Assembly (NCBI RefSeq): GCF_001976065.1
Contig: NZ_MNAH01000003.1
Location: 267,131 to 331,130 of the forward strand
Direction: 5' to 3'
Source of the DNA: Pseudomonas putida
GTDB taxonomy: Bacteria; Pseudomonadota; Gammaproteobacteria; Pseudomonadales; Pseudomonadaceae
DNA length: 64,000 nt
In this document: piece after piece, positions 1 through 10,708 of the stretch
Numbering within the stretch: position 1 is the first letter of the stretch
Layout of the letters: each line of letters opens with the position of its first letter
Program-made: the position numbers and the translations under genes
The notes under the pieces: model-generated
What the model was told of the DNA's origin: nothing
Database searches by the model: none
The model's input: the letters and a program-made list of their open reading frames with translations, nothing else

Positions 1-1067
<1,067 letters not shown>

Positions 1068-1165
1068 TCAAAAAATCCTCTTTAGCGAAAAGCTTCAAGC
1101 CGCAAGCTGCAAGCCAAGCCGCGGGTTTTCCGCGAGCTCGAGCTTGCAGCTCATGGCTGCTTCTA

Positions 1166-2386
1166 TCAGATATCCAGCAACAGACGAGCCGGATCTTCCA
1201 GCAGGTTCTTGATGGTCACCAGGAAAGTCACAGCTTCTTTGCCATCGATCAGACGGTGATCGTAGGACAGTGCCAGGTACATCATCGGACGGATAACGAC
1301 CTGGCCGTTGATGGCCATCGGACGCTGGATGATGTTGTGCATGCCCAGGATGGCTGCTTGTGGCGGGTTGACGATCGGGGTCGACATCATCGAACCGAAG
1401 GTACCGCCGTTGGTGATGGTGAAGGTACCACCGGTCATTTCGTCCATCGACAGTTTGCCGTCGCGGGCTTTCTTGCCGAAGGTGGCGATGCCGCCTTCGA
1501 TTTCAGCCAGGCTCATCAGTTCGGCGTTACGCAGGACCGGTACAACCAGGCCGCGATCGCTGGAAACTGCAACGCCGACGTCAGCGTAGCCGTGGTAAAC
1601 GATGTCGCCGCCGTCGATCGACGCGTTGACAGCCGGGAAGCGCTTCAGCGCTTCGGTGGCCGCTTTCACGAAGAACGACATGAAGCCCAGGCGCACGCCG
1701 TTGTGGGACTTCTCGAACAGATCCTTGTACTTCGAACGCAGGGCCATGACTTCGGTCATGTCGACTTCGTTGAACGTGGTCAGCATCGCCATGTTCGACT
1801 GGGCTTCTACCAGGCGCTTGGCCACGGTAGCGCGAACGCGGGTCATCGGAACGCGCTTCTCGATGCGATCGCCAGCAGCGAATACTGGAGCAGCAGCGGC
1901 AGGTGCAGCAGCCTTGGCAGGCGCGGCAGCCGGAGCGGCTTTCTTGGCAGCAACGGCTGCAACCACGTCTTCCTTGGTCACACGGCCGCCTTTGCCGGTG
2001 CCGGCAACGGAAGCGATGTTGATGCCGTTTTCTTCAGCCAGCTTGCGGGCAGCCGGTGCAGCAACAGGATCGTCTTCGCCTTCGGCAGCTGGAGCAGCAG
2101 CTTGGGCAGCGGCGGCCGGAGCAGCAGCGGCTGGAGCGGCAGCAGCGCCGCCCGCTTCGATGGAGCCCAGGACTTCGTCGGACAGAACGGTGTCGCCTTC
2201 GTTCTTGACGATAGCGCCCAGCACGCCGTCAGCGGTAGCCAACACTTCGAGTACGACTTTATCGGTTTCGATGTCGACGATCAGTTCGTCGCGCTTGACC
2301 GCGTCGCCCGGTTGTTTGTGCCAGGTGGCAACGGTGCCGTCGGCAACCGATTCCGGGAAAGTGGGGGCTTTGATTTCGATAGCCAT
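1166..2386 (-). CDS. sucB: Dihydrolipoyllysine-residue succinyltransferase (E2 of 2-OGDH)
   Basis: Core acyltransferase of the 2-oxoglutarate dehydrogenase complex; it passes the succinyl group from the lipoyl arm to CoA. The 406-aa protein has an N-terminal lipoyl domain (about 1-78, lipoyl lysine K43 in ETDKVV), an Ala/Pro-rich linker, a peripheral-subunit-binding domain (about 108-145, [10 protein letters not shown] then [11 protein letters not shown]), a second Ala/Pro linker and the catalytic domain ending with [13 protein letters not shown], which holds the active-site His and Asp. Length is normal. It sits 42 bp downstream of sucA and is transcribed with it. The Ala-rich linkers explain the long open frames on the opposite strand here. 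Confidence 0.97.
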   Translation of the reverse strand: MAIEIKAPTFPESVADGTVATWHKQPGDAVKRDELIVDIETDKVVLEVLATADGVLGAIVKNEGDTVLSDEVLGSIEAGGAAAAPAAAAPAAAAQAAAPAAEGEDDPVAAPAARKLAEENGINIASVAGTGKGGRVTKEDVVAAVAAKKAAPAAAPAKAAAPAAAAPVFAAGDRIEKRVPMTRVRATVAKRLVEAQSNMAMLTTFNEVDMTEVMALRSKYKDLFEKSHNGVRLGFMSFFVKAATEALKRFPAVNASIDGGDIVYHGYADVGVAVSSDRGLVVPVLRNAELMSLAEIEGGIATFGKKARDGKLSMDEMTGGTFTITNGGTFGSMMSTPIVNPPQAAILGMHNIIQRPMAINGQVVIRPMMYLALSYDHRLIDGKEAVTFLVTIKNLLEDPARLLLDI

Positions 2387-2428
2387 TATCTGTGGGTCCT
2401 TAAATTCGGTTTCAGGTGCGCGAAGGCG

Positions 2429-5260
2429 TTAAACAGTAAAGGCGTCTTGCAGCAGTTTTTCCTGCTGCTCGGCGTGCATCGATGCGTAACCGCATGCCGG
2501 TGCAGCAGAAGCCTCACGGCCCGCGTACTCGAGTACGAGGGACTTGTTGAGGTTGCTGATGCTGCGACGCATGTGGTGTTGGCTGCAGTACCACGCACCC
2601 TGGTTCATCGGCTCTTCCTGACACCACACGGCATGCTTGACGTTGGTGTAAGGCGCCAGGACTTCTTTCAAGTCGTCCTCAGGGAATGGGTACAGCTGCT
2701 CGATACGCACGATGGCGATATCGTCACGGCCTTCGGCACGACGTTTTTCCAGCAGGTCGTAGTAGACCTTGCCGCTACACAGGACAACGCGCTCGACCTT
2801 TTTCGGGTCTTGGGCGTCGATTTCCGGGATAACGGTCTGGAAGGAACCTTCGGCCAGATCTTCCAGGGTCGAGATGGCCAGCTTGTGGCGCAACAGCGAC
2901 TTCGGAGTCAGGACTACCAGTGGCTTGCGCAGCGGGCGAATCACCTGACGGCGCAGCAAGTGGTAGATCTGTGCCGGCGTCGTCGGCATGCACACCTGGA
3001 TGTTGTGCTCGGCGCACAGCTGCAGGTAACGCTCCAGACGAGCCGAGGAGTGCTCCGGCCCCTGACCTTCATAACCGTGCGGCAGCAGCATGGTCAGACC
3101 GCACAGACGGCCCCACTTGTGCTCGCCACTGGTGATGAACTGGTCGATTACAACCTGGGCGCCGTTGGCGAAGTCGCCGAACTGGGCTTCCCAGATAACC
3201 AGGGCATTTGGCGTGGTGGTCGAGTAACCGTACTCGAACGCCAGCACCGCTTCTTCGGACAGGAACGAGTCGTACAGGTCAAAACGTGGCTGACCGTCGT
3301 ACAGGTTCTGCAGCGGGATGTAGGTGCCCGCGTCCTTCTGGTTGTGCAACACGGCATGACGGTGCGAGAACGTACCGCGGCCGATGTCCTGGCCAGTCAT
3401 GCGGATCGGGTGACCTTCGAACGCCAGGGTCGCGTACGCCATGGTTTCAGCGTAACCCCAGTTGATCGGCAGGCCGCCGGCTTGCATCTTCTGACGGTCT
3501 TCGTAGATCTTCGCAACCTGGCGCTGAACCACGAAGCCTTCCGGGATTTCCAGCAGCTTGGCGGACAGTTCCTGCAAGGTCTTCAGATCGAAGCGAGTGT
3601 CGTGACGCGCGGTCCAGGCGTGGCCCAGATACGGACGCCAGTCCACGAACAACTCTTTGTTCGGCTCTTTGACCAGGCTTTTCACTACGTGCAGACCGTT
3701 GTCCAGCGCGTTGCGGTATTCGTCGACCTTGGCCTGAACACGTTCAGCGTCCAACACACCGGCCTGGGTCAGGCGATCGGCGTACAGCTCACGGGTAGTG
3801 CGCTGCTTGGTGATCTGCTGATACATGATCGGCTGGGTGCCGCTTGGCTCGTCGGCCTCGTTGTGGCCGCGACGACGGTAGCAGACCAGGTCGATCACGA
3901 CGTCACGCTTGAACTGCATGCGGTAGTCGATGGCCAGCTGGGTCACGAACAACACGGCTTCCGGATCATCGCCATTCACATGGAGGATCGGCGCCTGGAT
4001 CATTTTCGCAACGTCGGTCGCGTACTCGGTGGAACGCGAGTCCAGCGGGTTGCTGATGGTGAAACCAACCTGGTTGTTGATCACGATGTGCACGGTACCG
4101 CCGGTCTTGAAACCGCGGGTCTGCGACATCTGGAAGGTTTCCATCACCACGCCTTGACCGGCGAATGCCGCGTCACCGTGGATGGAGATCGGCAGGACCT
4201 TCTCGCCGGTCAGGTCATTGCGACGGTCCTGGCGGGCGCGAACAGAACCCTCGACCACCGGGGAAACGATTTCCAGGTGGGACGGGTTGAACGCCATGGC
4301 CAGGTGAACTTCACCGCCGGTGGTCATTACGTTGGACGAGAAGCCCTGGTGATACTTGACGTCACCGGAACCCAGCTCGACCTTCTTCTTGCCTTCGAAC
4401 TCGTCGAACAGCTCACGCGGGTTCTTGCCGAAGGTGTTGACCAGCACGTTCAGACGGCCACGGTGGGCCATGCCGATGACGATTTCCTTGGTGCCGTAGG
4501 AACCGGAACGCTGGATCAGCTCGTCGAGCATCGGAATCAGGCTCTCGCCACCTTCCAGGCCGAAACGCTTGGTGCCCGGGTATTTGGTGCCCAGGTATTT
4601 TTCCAGGCCTTCACCGGCGGTCACGCGCTCGAGCAGGTGGCTCTTGATGTCGGCGGAGTACGTCGGACGGCCACGCACGCTTTCCAGGCGCTGCTGGAAC
4701 CACTGGCGCTGCTCGGAATCGGTGATGTGCGTGAACTCAGCGCCGATGGTGCGGCAATATGTCTGCTGCAACGCTTCGTGAATTTCGCGTAGGCTCGCTT
4801 CCTCTTTGCCGATGAACAGGTCGCCGGCACGGAAGGTCGTATCAAGATCGGCATTGGTCAAGCCGTAATGATTGATCGACAGGTCTGCAGGTGCAGGACG
4901 CTGCCACAGCCCCAGCGGGTCAAGCTGGGCTGCCTGGTGGCCACGCATACGGTAGGCCTGGATCAATCGCAGCACTTCAACTTGCTTCTTCTCGTGCTCA
5001 CTGCTCACGCTGCCGGCGGAAACCGGTTGGGCGCGGCGCTGGTTCTTTGCCAGCAAGACGAAATGATCGCGAATTGTGGAGTGCGAAACATCGGTGGCAG
5101 AGTTGCCGTCAGCAGGCAACTTCTGGAAGTAGGTGCGCCACTCTTCTGGCACAGCGTTAGGGTCGTGCAGGTAGAGCTCGTAGAGCTCTTCCACATAGGC
5201 AGCGTTACTACCGGATAGGTAGGCGCTGTTCCACATGCGCTGCATCACGCTTTCTTGCAT
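2429..5260 (-). CDS. sucA: 2-oxoglutarate dehydrogenase E1 component
   Basis: Thiamine-diphosphate enzyme that decarboxylates 2-oxoglutarate and reductively succinylates the lipoyl domain of SucB. At 943 aa it has the normal single-chain length. Visible family signatures are the N-terminal E2-binding segment (MWNSAYLSGSNAAYVEELY), the ThDP region (GMAHRGRLNVL, then GDAAFAGQGVVMET and NNQVGFT), and the transketolase-like C-terminal half (GQDIGRGTFSHRHAVLH, and CQEEPMNQGAW near the end). Two ATGs occur close together (M1 and M6); the first is kept. It follows sdhB by 261 bp on the same strand. Confidence 0.97.
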   Translation of the reverse strand: MQESVMQRMWNSAYLSGSNAAYVEELYELYLHDPNAVPEEWRTYFQKLPADGNSATDVSHSTIRDHFVLLAKNQRRAQPVSAGSVSSEHEKKQVEVLRLIQAYRMRGHQAAQLDPLGLWQRPAPADLSINHYGLTNADLDTTFRAGDLFIGKEEASLREIHEALQQTYCRTIGAEFTHITDSEQRQWFQQRLESVRGRPTYSADIKSHLLERVTAGEGLEKYLGTKYPGTKRFGLEGGESLIPMLDELIQRSGSYGTKEIVIGMAHRGRLNVLVNTFGKNPRELFDEFEGKKKVELGSGDVKYHQGFSSNVMTTGGEVHLAMAFNPSHLEIVSPVVEGSVRARQDRRNDLTGEKVLPISIHGDAAFAGQGVVMETFQMSQTRGFKTGGTVHIVINNQVGFTISNPLDSRSTEYATDVAKMIQAPILHVNGDDPEAVLFVTQLAIDYRMQFKRDVVIDLVCYRRRGHNEADEPSGTQPIMYQQITKQRTTRELYADRLTQAGVLDAERVQAKVDEYRNALDNGLHVVKSLVKEPNKELFVDWRPYLGHAWTARHDTRFDLKTLQELSAKLLEIPEGFVVQRQVAKIYEDRQKMQAGGLPINWGYAETMAYATLAFEGHPIRMTGQDIGRGTFSHRHAVLHNQKDAGTYIPLQNLYDGQPRFDLYDSFLSEEAVLAFEYGYSTTTPNALVIWEAQFGDFANGAQVVIDQFITSGEHKWGRLCGLTMLLPHGYEGQGPEHSSARLERYLQLCAEHNIQVCMPTTPAQIYHLLRRQVIRPLRKPLVVLTPKSLLRHKLAISTLEDLAEGSFQTVIPEIDAQDPKKVERVVLCSGKVYYDLLEKRRAEGRDDIAIVRIEQLYPFPEDDLKEVLAPYTNVKHAVWCQEEPMNQGAWYCSQHHMRRSISNLNKSLVLEYAGREASAAPACGYASMHAEQQEKLLQDAFTV

Positions 5261-5409
5261 GCTTGGTCACCCTCGGTTAGGGGAACACCACCGGTGTCGA
5301 CACCGAGCAAACTTGCAGAAGTCCGAATGCAGCGACCAAAACAAGCCACTAGGATCACACTGATAGTCCGGGTACCAGCCCGGATGCCCCTGCTTGTCTC
5401 ATTTCTTCA

Positions 5410-5442
5410 AAATAAGAGCCGCAGCCTTTTAGGCTGCTGCTC
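5410..5442 (-). terminator. Hairpin terminator between sdhB and sucA
   Basis: Read on the minus strand, an 11-bp stem with one mismatch (GAGCAGCAGCC / GGCTGCGGCTC) and a TAAAA loop is followed by TTATTTT. It lies 80 bp after the sdhB stop and before sucA. It could end or attenuate sdhCDAB transcription, separating it from sucAB-lpdG. Confidence 0.65.
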
Positions 5443-5521
5443 AGGTTAAAACTACGGCGCCGGTTGAAGCCTGCGCCGCAGCATCTACGGGTACAACAGT
5501 CTTACGGGTACTACAGCTGAA

Positions 5522-6226
5522 TCACACGCCGCTGGAGAGCAGCATGTTACGGATGTGACCGATGGCCTTAGTCGGGTTCAGGCCTTTCGGACATACGTTG
5601 ACGCAGTTCATGATCCCGCGGCAGCGGAATACGCTGAACGGGTCATCCAGCGAAGCCAGACGCTCGGACGTCTTGGTATCACGGCTGTCTGCCAGGAAGC
5701 GGTACGCTTGCAGCAGTGCAGCTGGACCCAGGAACTTGTCCGGGTTCCACCAGAAGGACGGGCACGAAGTCGAGCAGCAGGCGCACAGGATGCACTCGTA
5801 CAGACCATCGAGCTTTTCACGCTCTTCAGGGGACTGCAGGCGCTCGATGGCCGGAGCCGGCGTGTCGTTCTGCAGGTAAGGCTTAACCTTTTCGTATTGC
5901 TTGTAGAAGATGCTCATATCGACGACCAGGTCACGGATAACCGGCAAACCTGGCAGAGGACGAACGATCAACTTGTTACCTTTTACAACAGCAGACAGCG
6001 GCGTGACGCAGGCCAGGCCGTTTTTGCCGTTGATGTTCATGCCGTCGGAACCGCAAACACCTTCACGGCAAGAGCGACGATAGGAGAAACCTTCGTCCTG
6101 CTCTTTGATCAGGGCCAGTACGTCCAGCACCATCAGGTCTTTACCACCGGTATCGACCTGGAATTCCTGCATGAACGGCGCAGCGTCCTGATCAGGGTTG
6201 TAACGATAAACACTGACTTGCAACAT
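5522..6226 (-). CDS. sdhB: Succinate dehydrogenase iron-sulfur subunit
   Basis: Carries electrons from SdhA flavin to the membrane quinone site through [2Fe-2S], [4Fe-4S] and [3Fe-4S] clusters. The 234-aa reading starts at the ATG (MLQVSVYRYNP). A GTG three codons upstream is rejected because the AAGGG Shine-Dalgarno would touch it, while it is about 8 nt from the ATG. Visible cysteine motifs are CREGVCGSDGMNI (2Fe-2S), CILCACCSTSCPS (4Fe-4S) and CRGIMNCVNVCPKGLNP (3Fe-4S region). Eleven bases separate it from sdhA. Confidence 0.96.
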   Translation of the reverse strand: MLQVSVYRYNPDQDAAPFMQEFQVDTGGKDLMVLDVLALIKEQDEGFSYRRSCREGVCGSDGMNINGKNGLACVTPLSAVVKGNKLIVRPLPGLPVIRDLVVDMSIFYKQYEKVKPYLQNDTPAPAIERLQSPEEREKLDGLYECILCACCSTSCPSFWWNPDKFLGPAALLQAYRFLADSRDTKTSERLASLDDPFSVFRCRGIMNCVNVCPKGLNPTKAIGHIRNMLLSSGV

Positions 6227-6237
6227 GGCGGCCACCC

Positions 6238-8010
6238 TTAATAAGTCCGAATCTTAGGTTCAAAAGTCGGAACAGTCTTCGGCGAGAAGTTCACGGCACG
6301 CTTGGCAACGCGCTTCTCACCCGGGAAGTACAGGGTGTGGCACAGCCAGTTTTCGTCGTCACGATCTTCGAAGTCTTCACGGGCGTGAGCGCCGCGGGAC
6401 TCTTTACGTACTTCGGCAGCGATGGCGGTAGCTTCGGCCACTTCCAGCAGGTTCTGCAGTTCCAGAGCTTCGATACGCGCAGTGTTGAACGCCTGCGACT
6501 TGTCGTTGATCTTGACGTTGGCGATGCGCTTGCGCAGGTCAGCCAGCTGGGCAATACCCTTCTGCATGTATTCGCCGGTACGGAATACACCGAAGTAGTT
6601 CTGCATGCAGTTTTGCAGCTCGCGACGCAGGGTTGCCACGTCTTCGCCATCGGTACGCTCGTTCAGGGCGGACAGACGCGCCAGGGCCGCAGTGATGTCG
6701 GCGTCGGTGGCGTCGTCGTACTCGATACCGTCGGTCAGCGCCTTTTCCAGGTGCAGGCCGGCAGCACGGCCGAAGACCACCAGGTCGAGCAGCGAGTTGC
6801 CGCCCAGGCGGTTGGCGCCGTGAACCGATACGCAAGCCACTTCGCCTACAGCGAACAGGCCCGGGATGATGGTGTCTACGCCTTCGGCGTCCTGGGTGAT
6901 CGCCTGGCCATGAATGTTGGTGGCAACGCCGCCCATCATATAGTGGCAGGTGGGAACAACCGGAACTGGAGCAACAACCGGATCAACGTGAGCAAACGTC
7001 TTGGACAGTTCGCAGATGCCAGGCAGACGGCTGTGCAACACTTCCTCGCCCAGGTGGTCGAGCTTGAGCATTACGTGGTCGCCGTTCGGGCCACAGCCGT
7101 TACCGGCGATGATCTCTTTAACCATCGAACGGGCAACAACGTCACGACCGGCAAGGTCTTTGGCGTTCGGAGCATAACGCTCCATGAAGCGCTCGCCGTG
7201 CTTGTTGATCAGGTATCCACCTTCACCACGGCAACCTTCGGTTACCAGTACACCGGCGCCGGCGATGCCGGTCGGGTGGAACTGCCACATTTCGATGTCT
7301 TGTACCGGCACGCCAGCACGCAGGGCCATGCCAACGCCGTCACCGGTGTTGATCAGGGCGTTGGTGGTGGAGGCATAGATACGGCCTGCACCGCCGGTTG
7401 CCAGGACAGTAGCCTTGGCACGGATGTAGGTGGTTTCGCCGGTTTCGATGCAGATGGCGATCACGCCGACGAATTCGCCTTGACCGTTCTTCACCAGGTC
7501 AACGGCGTAGTACTCGTTCAGGAACGTGGTGCCAGCTTTCAGGTTGCCCTGATAAAGGGTGTGCAGCAGGGCGTGACCGGTACGGTCGGACGCTGCGCAG
7601 GTACGGGCAGCCTGGCCGCCTTTACCGTAGTCCTTGGACTGACCGCCGAACGGACGCTGATAGATACGGCCGGTTTCGGTGCGCGAGAACGGCAGACCCA
7701 TGTGGTCCAGCTCGAAAACGGCAGCCGGGCCTTCCTGACACATGTATTCGATAGCGTCCTGGTCACCGATGTAGTCGGAACCCTTGACGGTATCGTACAT
7801 GTGCCAGCGCCAGTCATCGTTCGGGTCAGCGGACGCGATGGCGCAGGTGATGCCGCCCTGGGCGGATACAGTGTGCGAACGGGTCGGGAAAACCTTGGTG
7901 ATTACCGCAGTCTTGTGACCGCCTTGCGCCAGTTGCAGCGCTGCGCGCATGCCGGCACCGCCACCACCAATAATGATGGCGTCGAAAGAAATCGTTGGAA
8001 TGTTAGCCAT
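6238..8010 (-). CDS. sdhA: Succinate dehydrogenase flavoprotein subunit
   Basis: Oxidises succinate to fumarate on a covalently bound FAD in complex II. The 590-aa protein has normal length. Visible motifs are the FAD fold [15 protein letters not shown], the SHTVSAQGG segment with the FAD-linking histidine, the substrate-binding HPTGI segment, and the active-site stretch with [10 protein letters not shown], plus [12 protein letters not shown] near the C-terminal FAD contacts. It sits 3 bp downstream of sdhD and 11 bp upstream of sdhB in sdhCDAB. Confidence 0.97.
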   Translation of the reverse strand: MANIPTISFDAIIIGGGGAGMRAALQLAQGGHKTAVITKVFPTRSHTVSAQGGITCAIASADPNDDWRWHMYDTVKGSDYIGDQDAIEYMCQEGPAAVFELDHMGLPFSRTETGRIYQRPFGGQSKDYGKGGQAARTCAASDRTGHALLHTLYQGNLKAGTTFLNEYYAVDLVKNGQGEFVGVIAICIETGETTYIRAKATVLATGGAGRIYASTTNALINTGDGVGMALRAGVPVQDIEMWQFHPTGIAGAGVLVTEGCRGEGGYLINKHGERFMERYAPNAKDLAGRDVVARSMVKEIIAGNGCGPNGDHVMLKLDHLGEEVLHSRLPGICELSKTFAHVDPVVAPVPVVPTCHYMMGGVATNIHGQAITQDAEGVDTIIPGLFAVGEVACVSVHGANRLGGNSLLDLVVFGRAAGLHLEKALTDGIEYDDATDADITAALARLSALNERTDGEDVATLRRELQNCMQNYFGVFRTGEYMQKGIAQLADLRKRIANVKINDKSQAFNTARIEALELQNLLEVAEATAIAAEVRKESRGAHAREDFEDRDDENWLCHTLYFPGEKRVAKRAVNFSPKTVPTFEPKIRTY

Positions 8011-8013
8011 GAA

Positions 8014-8382
8014 TCAGATACCCCAGAGAATCTGCACGCCCCAGACGAAGTAAGCGAACATCGCAACGCCGCATACTGCCTGGAACAGGAAACGTATAGC
8101 CGTCGCGGACTTGCCGAACGCCATTGGCGTCAGGTAGTCGGTCGCGATGGTCCACATGCCGACCCAGGCGTGAGCGCCCAGAGCAACAAGGGCCAGCAGG
8201 CTGAAAATACGCATCCAGTTATTGGCGAACAGTTCATGCCATTGGGCGTACTCGAGGCCAGGGTTGGCCACGACGTATCCGATCAGGAAAATGAAGTAAG
8301 CCGCGAGAACGACCGCAGACACACGTTGCGCCATCCAGTCATAGAGGCCCGAACGCGACAGGTTCGTGACGTTAGTTACCAT
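8014..8382 (-). CDS. sdhD: Succinate dehydrogenase membrane anchor subunit
   Basis: Hydrophobic anchor of complex II that, with SdhC, binds haem b and ubiquinone. The 122-aa protein starts MVTNVTNLSRSGLYDWMAQR. The ATG at 8382 has AGGAG 7 nt upstream and is preferred over an in-frame TTG two codons earlier. Three transmembrane segments are visible (about 20-40, 55-75, 95-118), with H in the second region (ALGAHAWVGMW) as the likely haem ligand. It overlaps the 3' end of sdhC by 7 nt, which suggests translational coupling. Confidence 0.93.
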   Translation of the reverse strand: MVTNVTNLSRSGLYDWMAQRVSAVVLAAYFIFLIGYVVANPGLEYAQWHELFANNWMRIFSLLALVALGAHAWVGMWTIATDYLTPMAFGKSATAIRFLFQAVCGVAMFAYFVWGVQILWGI

Positions 8383-8750
8383 ATCCAAACTCCTGCCAGA
8401 ACGATTACCACCACGGAAACGGCGATAACGATTTTCGAGCCCAGCTTGCCGCCTTCCAGCGTCTCACCGATGCCCATGTCCATGATCAAATGGCGCACAC
8501 CGGCAACCAGGTGATACAGCAAGGCGGACAGGATGCCCCAAATCACTAGCTTGGCTAGCGGACTGGTCAGACACGCTTTCACCTGACCGAAGCCTTCCTC
8601 GGAGCTCAGCGACTTGTCCAATGCATAAAGCATGATGGCAAGGCACACGAAGAGGATGACACCGGAGATACGGTGAAGAATGGACGTGTAAGCAGTGACT
8701 GGGAGTTTGATGGTCCTTAGGTCTAGGTTTACAGGTCGTTGGCTTTTCAC
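8376..8750 (-). CDS. sdhC: Succinate dehydrogenase cytochrome b556 subunit
   Basis: First gene of sdhCDAB; membrane subunit with haem b. The GTG start at 8750 gives VKSQRPVNLDLRTIKLPVTA and 124 aa, the usual size. The open frame extends 11 codons further upstream but that part has no family resemblance. Signature SILHRISGV (quinone-site Ser/Arg) and LYHLVAGVRHLIMD (haem His) are present, with three transmembrane segments. No strong Shine-Dalgarno precedes the GTG. Confidence 0.92.
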   Translation of the reverse strand: MKSQRPVNLDLRTIKLPVTAYTSILHRISGVILFVCLAIMLYALDKSLSSEEGFGQVKACLTSPLAKLVIWGILSALLYHLVAGVRHLIMDMGIGETLEGGKLGSKIVIAVSVVVIVLAGVWIW

Positions 8751-9113
8751 GGCTTTTTTTTCACACTGAAGAGCCCCTAACAATCAGGGCAAAGTTGTTG
8801 GGGAGTGCACTGGTCAGGTAACCACCACCCAGGGAGGCGACCCCCAATAACGCAAGCCCAAAAGCCCTTGGCGGTCGGCTGCCGAGTATAGACAGTTAGG
8901 CTACTAATGACAACGCAAAGACCTCACCCAAACAGCTGATTGCACAACGGACATAAAAGGCGTAAATGGCAGGCAATTTCGAGAAAAAAGTACGGTTAAA
9001 GCCTTCTGGAGCAAGACTTTAGGCAAATTGACATTCGGATTTATCTCACTATAGTGGTGCGGGCCCTGCGTGGGGGGTCTGTCTGATGATTTCAAGCATA
9101 AATAGGAGGCCAC
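8751..9113. other. Divergent control region between sdhC and gltA
   Basis: A 363-bp gap without a convincing ORF. It must hold the promoters of both sdhCDAB (minus) and gltA (plus). Only the gltA sigma-70 promoter (separate entry) is clear by eye. A purine-rich AGGAGG precedes gltA. Confidence 0.7.
9028..9055 (+). promoter_or_regulatory. Sigma-70 promoter for gltA
   Basis: TTGACA (9028-9033), a 16-bp spacer and TATAGT (9050-9055) form a near-consensus promoter about 60 bp before the gltA start codon. Confidence 0.75.
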
Positions 9114-10403
9114 ATGGCTGACAAAAAAGCGCAGTTGATCATCGAGGGCGCAGCCCCCGTCGAGCTGCCCATTTTAACCGGCACCGTTGGTCCCGATGTT
9201 ATCGATGTTCGGGGCCTGACGGCCACGGGCCGCTTCACCTTCGACCCAGGTTTCATGTCGACCGCTTCGTGCGAGTCGAAGATCACCTATATTGACGGTG
9301 ACAACGGCATTTTGTTGCACCGCGGTTACCCGATCGAACAGCTGGCTGAAAAATCGGACTACCTGGAAACCTGCTACCTGCTGCTCAACGGCGAACTGCC
9401 GACCGCAGAGCAGAAGGCCCAGTTCGTCAGCACCGTGAAGAACCACACCATGGTTCACGAGCAGTTGAAGACATTCTTCAACGGCTTCCGTCGCGACGCC
9501 CACCCGATGGCTGTCATGTGCGGCGTAGTCGGTGCCCTCTCGGCCTTCTACCACGACTCCCTGGACATCAATAACCCGCAGCATCGCGAAATCTCCGCGA
9601 TCCGCCTGGTTGCCAAGATGCCGACCCTGGCAGCGATGGTTTACAAGTACTCCATGGGCCAACCCATGATGTACCCGCGCAACGACCTGTCGTACGCGGA
9701 AAACTTCCTGCACATGATGTTCAACACCCCGTGCGAGATCAAACCGATCAGCCCGGTACTCGCCAAGGCCATGGACCGGATCTTCATCCTCCACGCCGAC
9801 CACGAGCAGAACGCATCGACCTCCACCGTACGCCTGGCCGGCTCTTCGGGTGCCAACCCGTTCGCCTGTATTGCCGCCGGTATCGCTGCACTGTGGGGCC
9901 CTGCCCACGGCGGTGCGAACGAAGCCGTCCTGACCATGCTCGATGAAATCGGCGATGTCTCTAACATCGACAAGTTCATCGCCAAGGCCAAGGACAAGAA
10001 CGATCCGTTCAAGCTGATGGGCTTCGGTCACCGCGTTTACAAAAACCGCGACCCACGCGCCACCGTGATGAAGCAGACCTGCGACGAAGTATTGAAGGAA
10101 CTGGGCATCCAGAACGATCCGCAACTCGAACTGGCCATGCGCCTGGAAGAGATCGCCCTGACCGACCCGTACTTCATCGAGCGCTCGCTGTACCCGAACG
10201 TCGACTTCTACTCGGGGATCATCCTCAAGGCGATCGGCATTCCAACCAGCATGTTCACCGTGATCTTCGCCCTGGCGCGGACCGTCGGCTGGATCTCCCA
10301 CTGGAAAGAAATGCTCTCCAGCCCGTACAAGATTGGCCGTCCGCGCCAGCTGTACACCGGCTACGAGTCGCGTGACATCACCAAGCTGGAAGACCGCAAG
10401 TAA
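9114..10403 (+). CDS. gltA: Citrate synthase (type II)
   Basis: Condenses oxaloacetate and acetyl-CoA to citrate. At 429 aa this is the hexameric, NADH-sensitive type II form of Gram-negative bacteria. Visible motifs are the catalytic region [25 protein letters not shown] with an active-site His, and [13 protein letters not shown]. The start ATG at 9114 has AGGAGG upstream. It has its own promoter, is divergent from the sdh operon, and is followed by a strong terminator at 10440, so it is a single-gene unit. Confidence 0.98.
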   Translation: MADKKAQLIIEGAAPVELPILTGTVGPDVIDVRGLTATGRFTFDPGFMSTASCESKITYIDGDNGILLHRGYPIEQLAEKSDYLETCYLLLNGELPTAEQKAQFVSTVKNHTMVHEQLKTFFNGFRRDAHPMAVMCGVVGALSAFYHDSLDINNPQHREISAIRLVAKMPTLAAMVYKYSMGQPMMYPRNDLSYAENFLHMMFNTPCEIKPISPVLAKAMDRIFILHADHEQNASTSTVRLAGSSGANPFACIAAGIAALWGPAHGGANEAVLTMLDEIGDVSNIDKFIAKAKDKNDPFKLMGFGHRVYKNRDPRATVMKQTCDEVLKELGIQNDPQLELAMRLEEIALTDPYFIERSLYPNVDFYSGIILKAIGIPTSMFTVIFALARTVGWISHWKEMLSSPYKIGRPRQLYTGYESRDITKLEDRK

Positions 10404-10439
10404 GATCAGTCTTGCTGTAGCGTGTTGAGTTGTACCGGG

Positions 10440-10471
10440 AACGGCCTCTATCCATATAGAGGCCGTTTTTG
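10440..10471 (+). terminator. Rho-independent terminator of gltA
   Basis: Perfect 12-bp stem AACGGCCTCTAT / ATAGAGGCCGTT with a CCAT loop and a T5 tract, 37 bp after the gltA stop. Confidence 0.93.
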
Positions 10472-10522
10472 TTTGTGCGCCCTTCCCGCCCTCTTCAAGT
10501 ATTGCAGTGCCGGCACTATCGC

Positions 10523-10599
10523 CTTCGCGAGCAGGCTCGCTCCCACATTGAACGCCAGTGAACACACCAATTACTGTGGGAGCGAGCCTGCTCGCGAAG
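10523..10599. repeat. REPIN, type A
   Basis: Two inverted copies of the palindromic unit GTGGGAGCGAGCCTGCTCGC flank a short unique centre. This is the common REP-doublet organisation of fluorescent pseudomonads. Further type A copies lie near 12806, 15672, 18452, 20223 and 20864. Confidence 0.9.
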
Positions 10600-10641
10600 T
10601 CGTCAGCCCTGACACCAGACCTCTCAACCTGCAGACAAACA

Positions 10642-10672
10642 AAAATGCCCCGATCTTTCGACCGGGGCATTT
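10642..10672 (-). terminator. Terminator downstream of actP
   Basis: Ten-bp stem AAATGCCCCG / CGGGGCATTT (with a short loop) is T-rich on the minus-strand 3' side (TTTTTG). It lies about 40 bp beyond the actP stop and can also work toward the plus strand. Confidence 0.85.
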
Positions 10673-10708
10673 CTGTTTACCGCAATTTACACAAGTAAAT
10701 CCGAAGCC

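Noticed and set aside
1256..4792. 1178-codon open frame on the plus strand opposite sucA/sucB
   Set aside because: It is a shadow of highly biased GC-rich codons in sucAB; the minus-strand proteins are clear family members and the antisense product has no recognisable domain.
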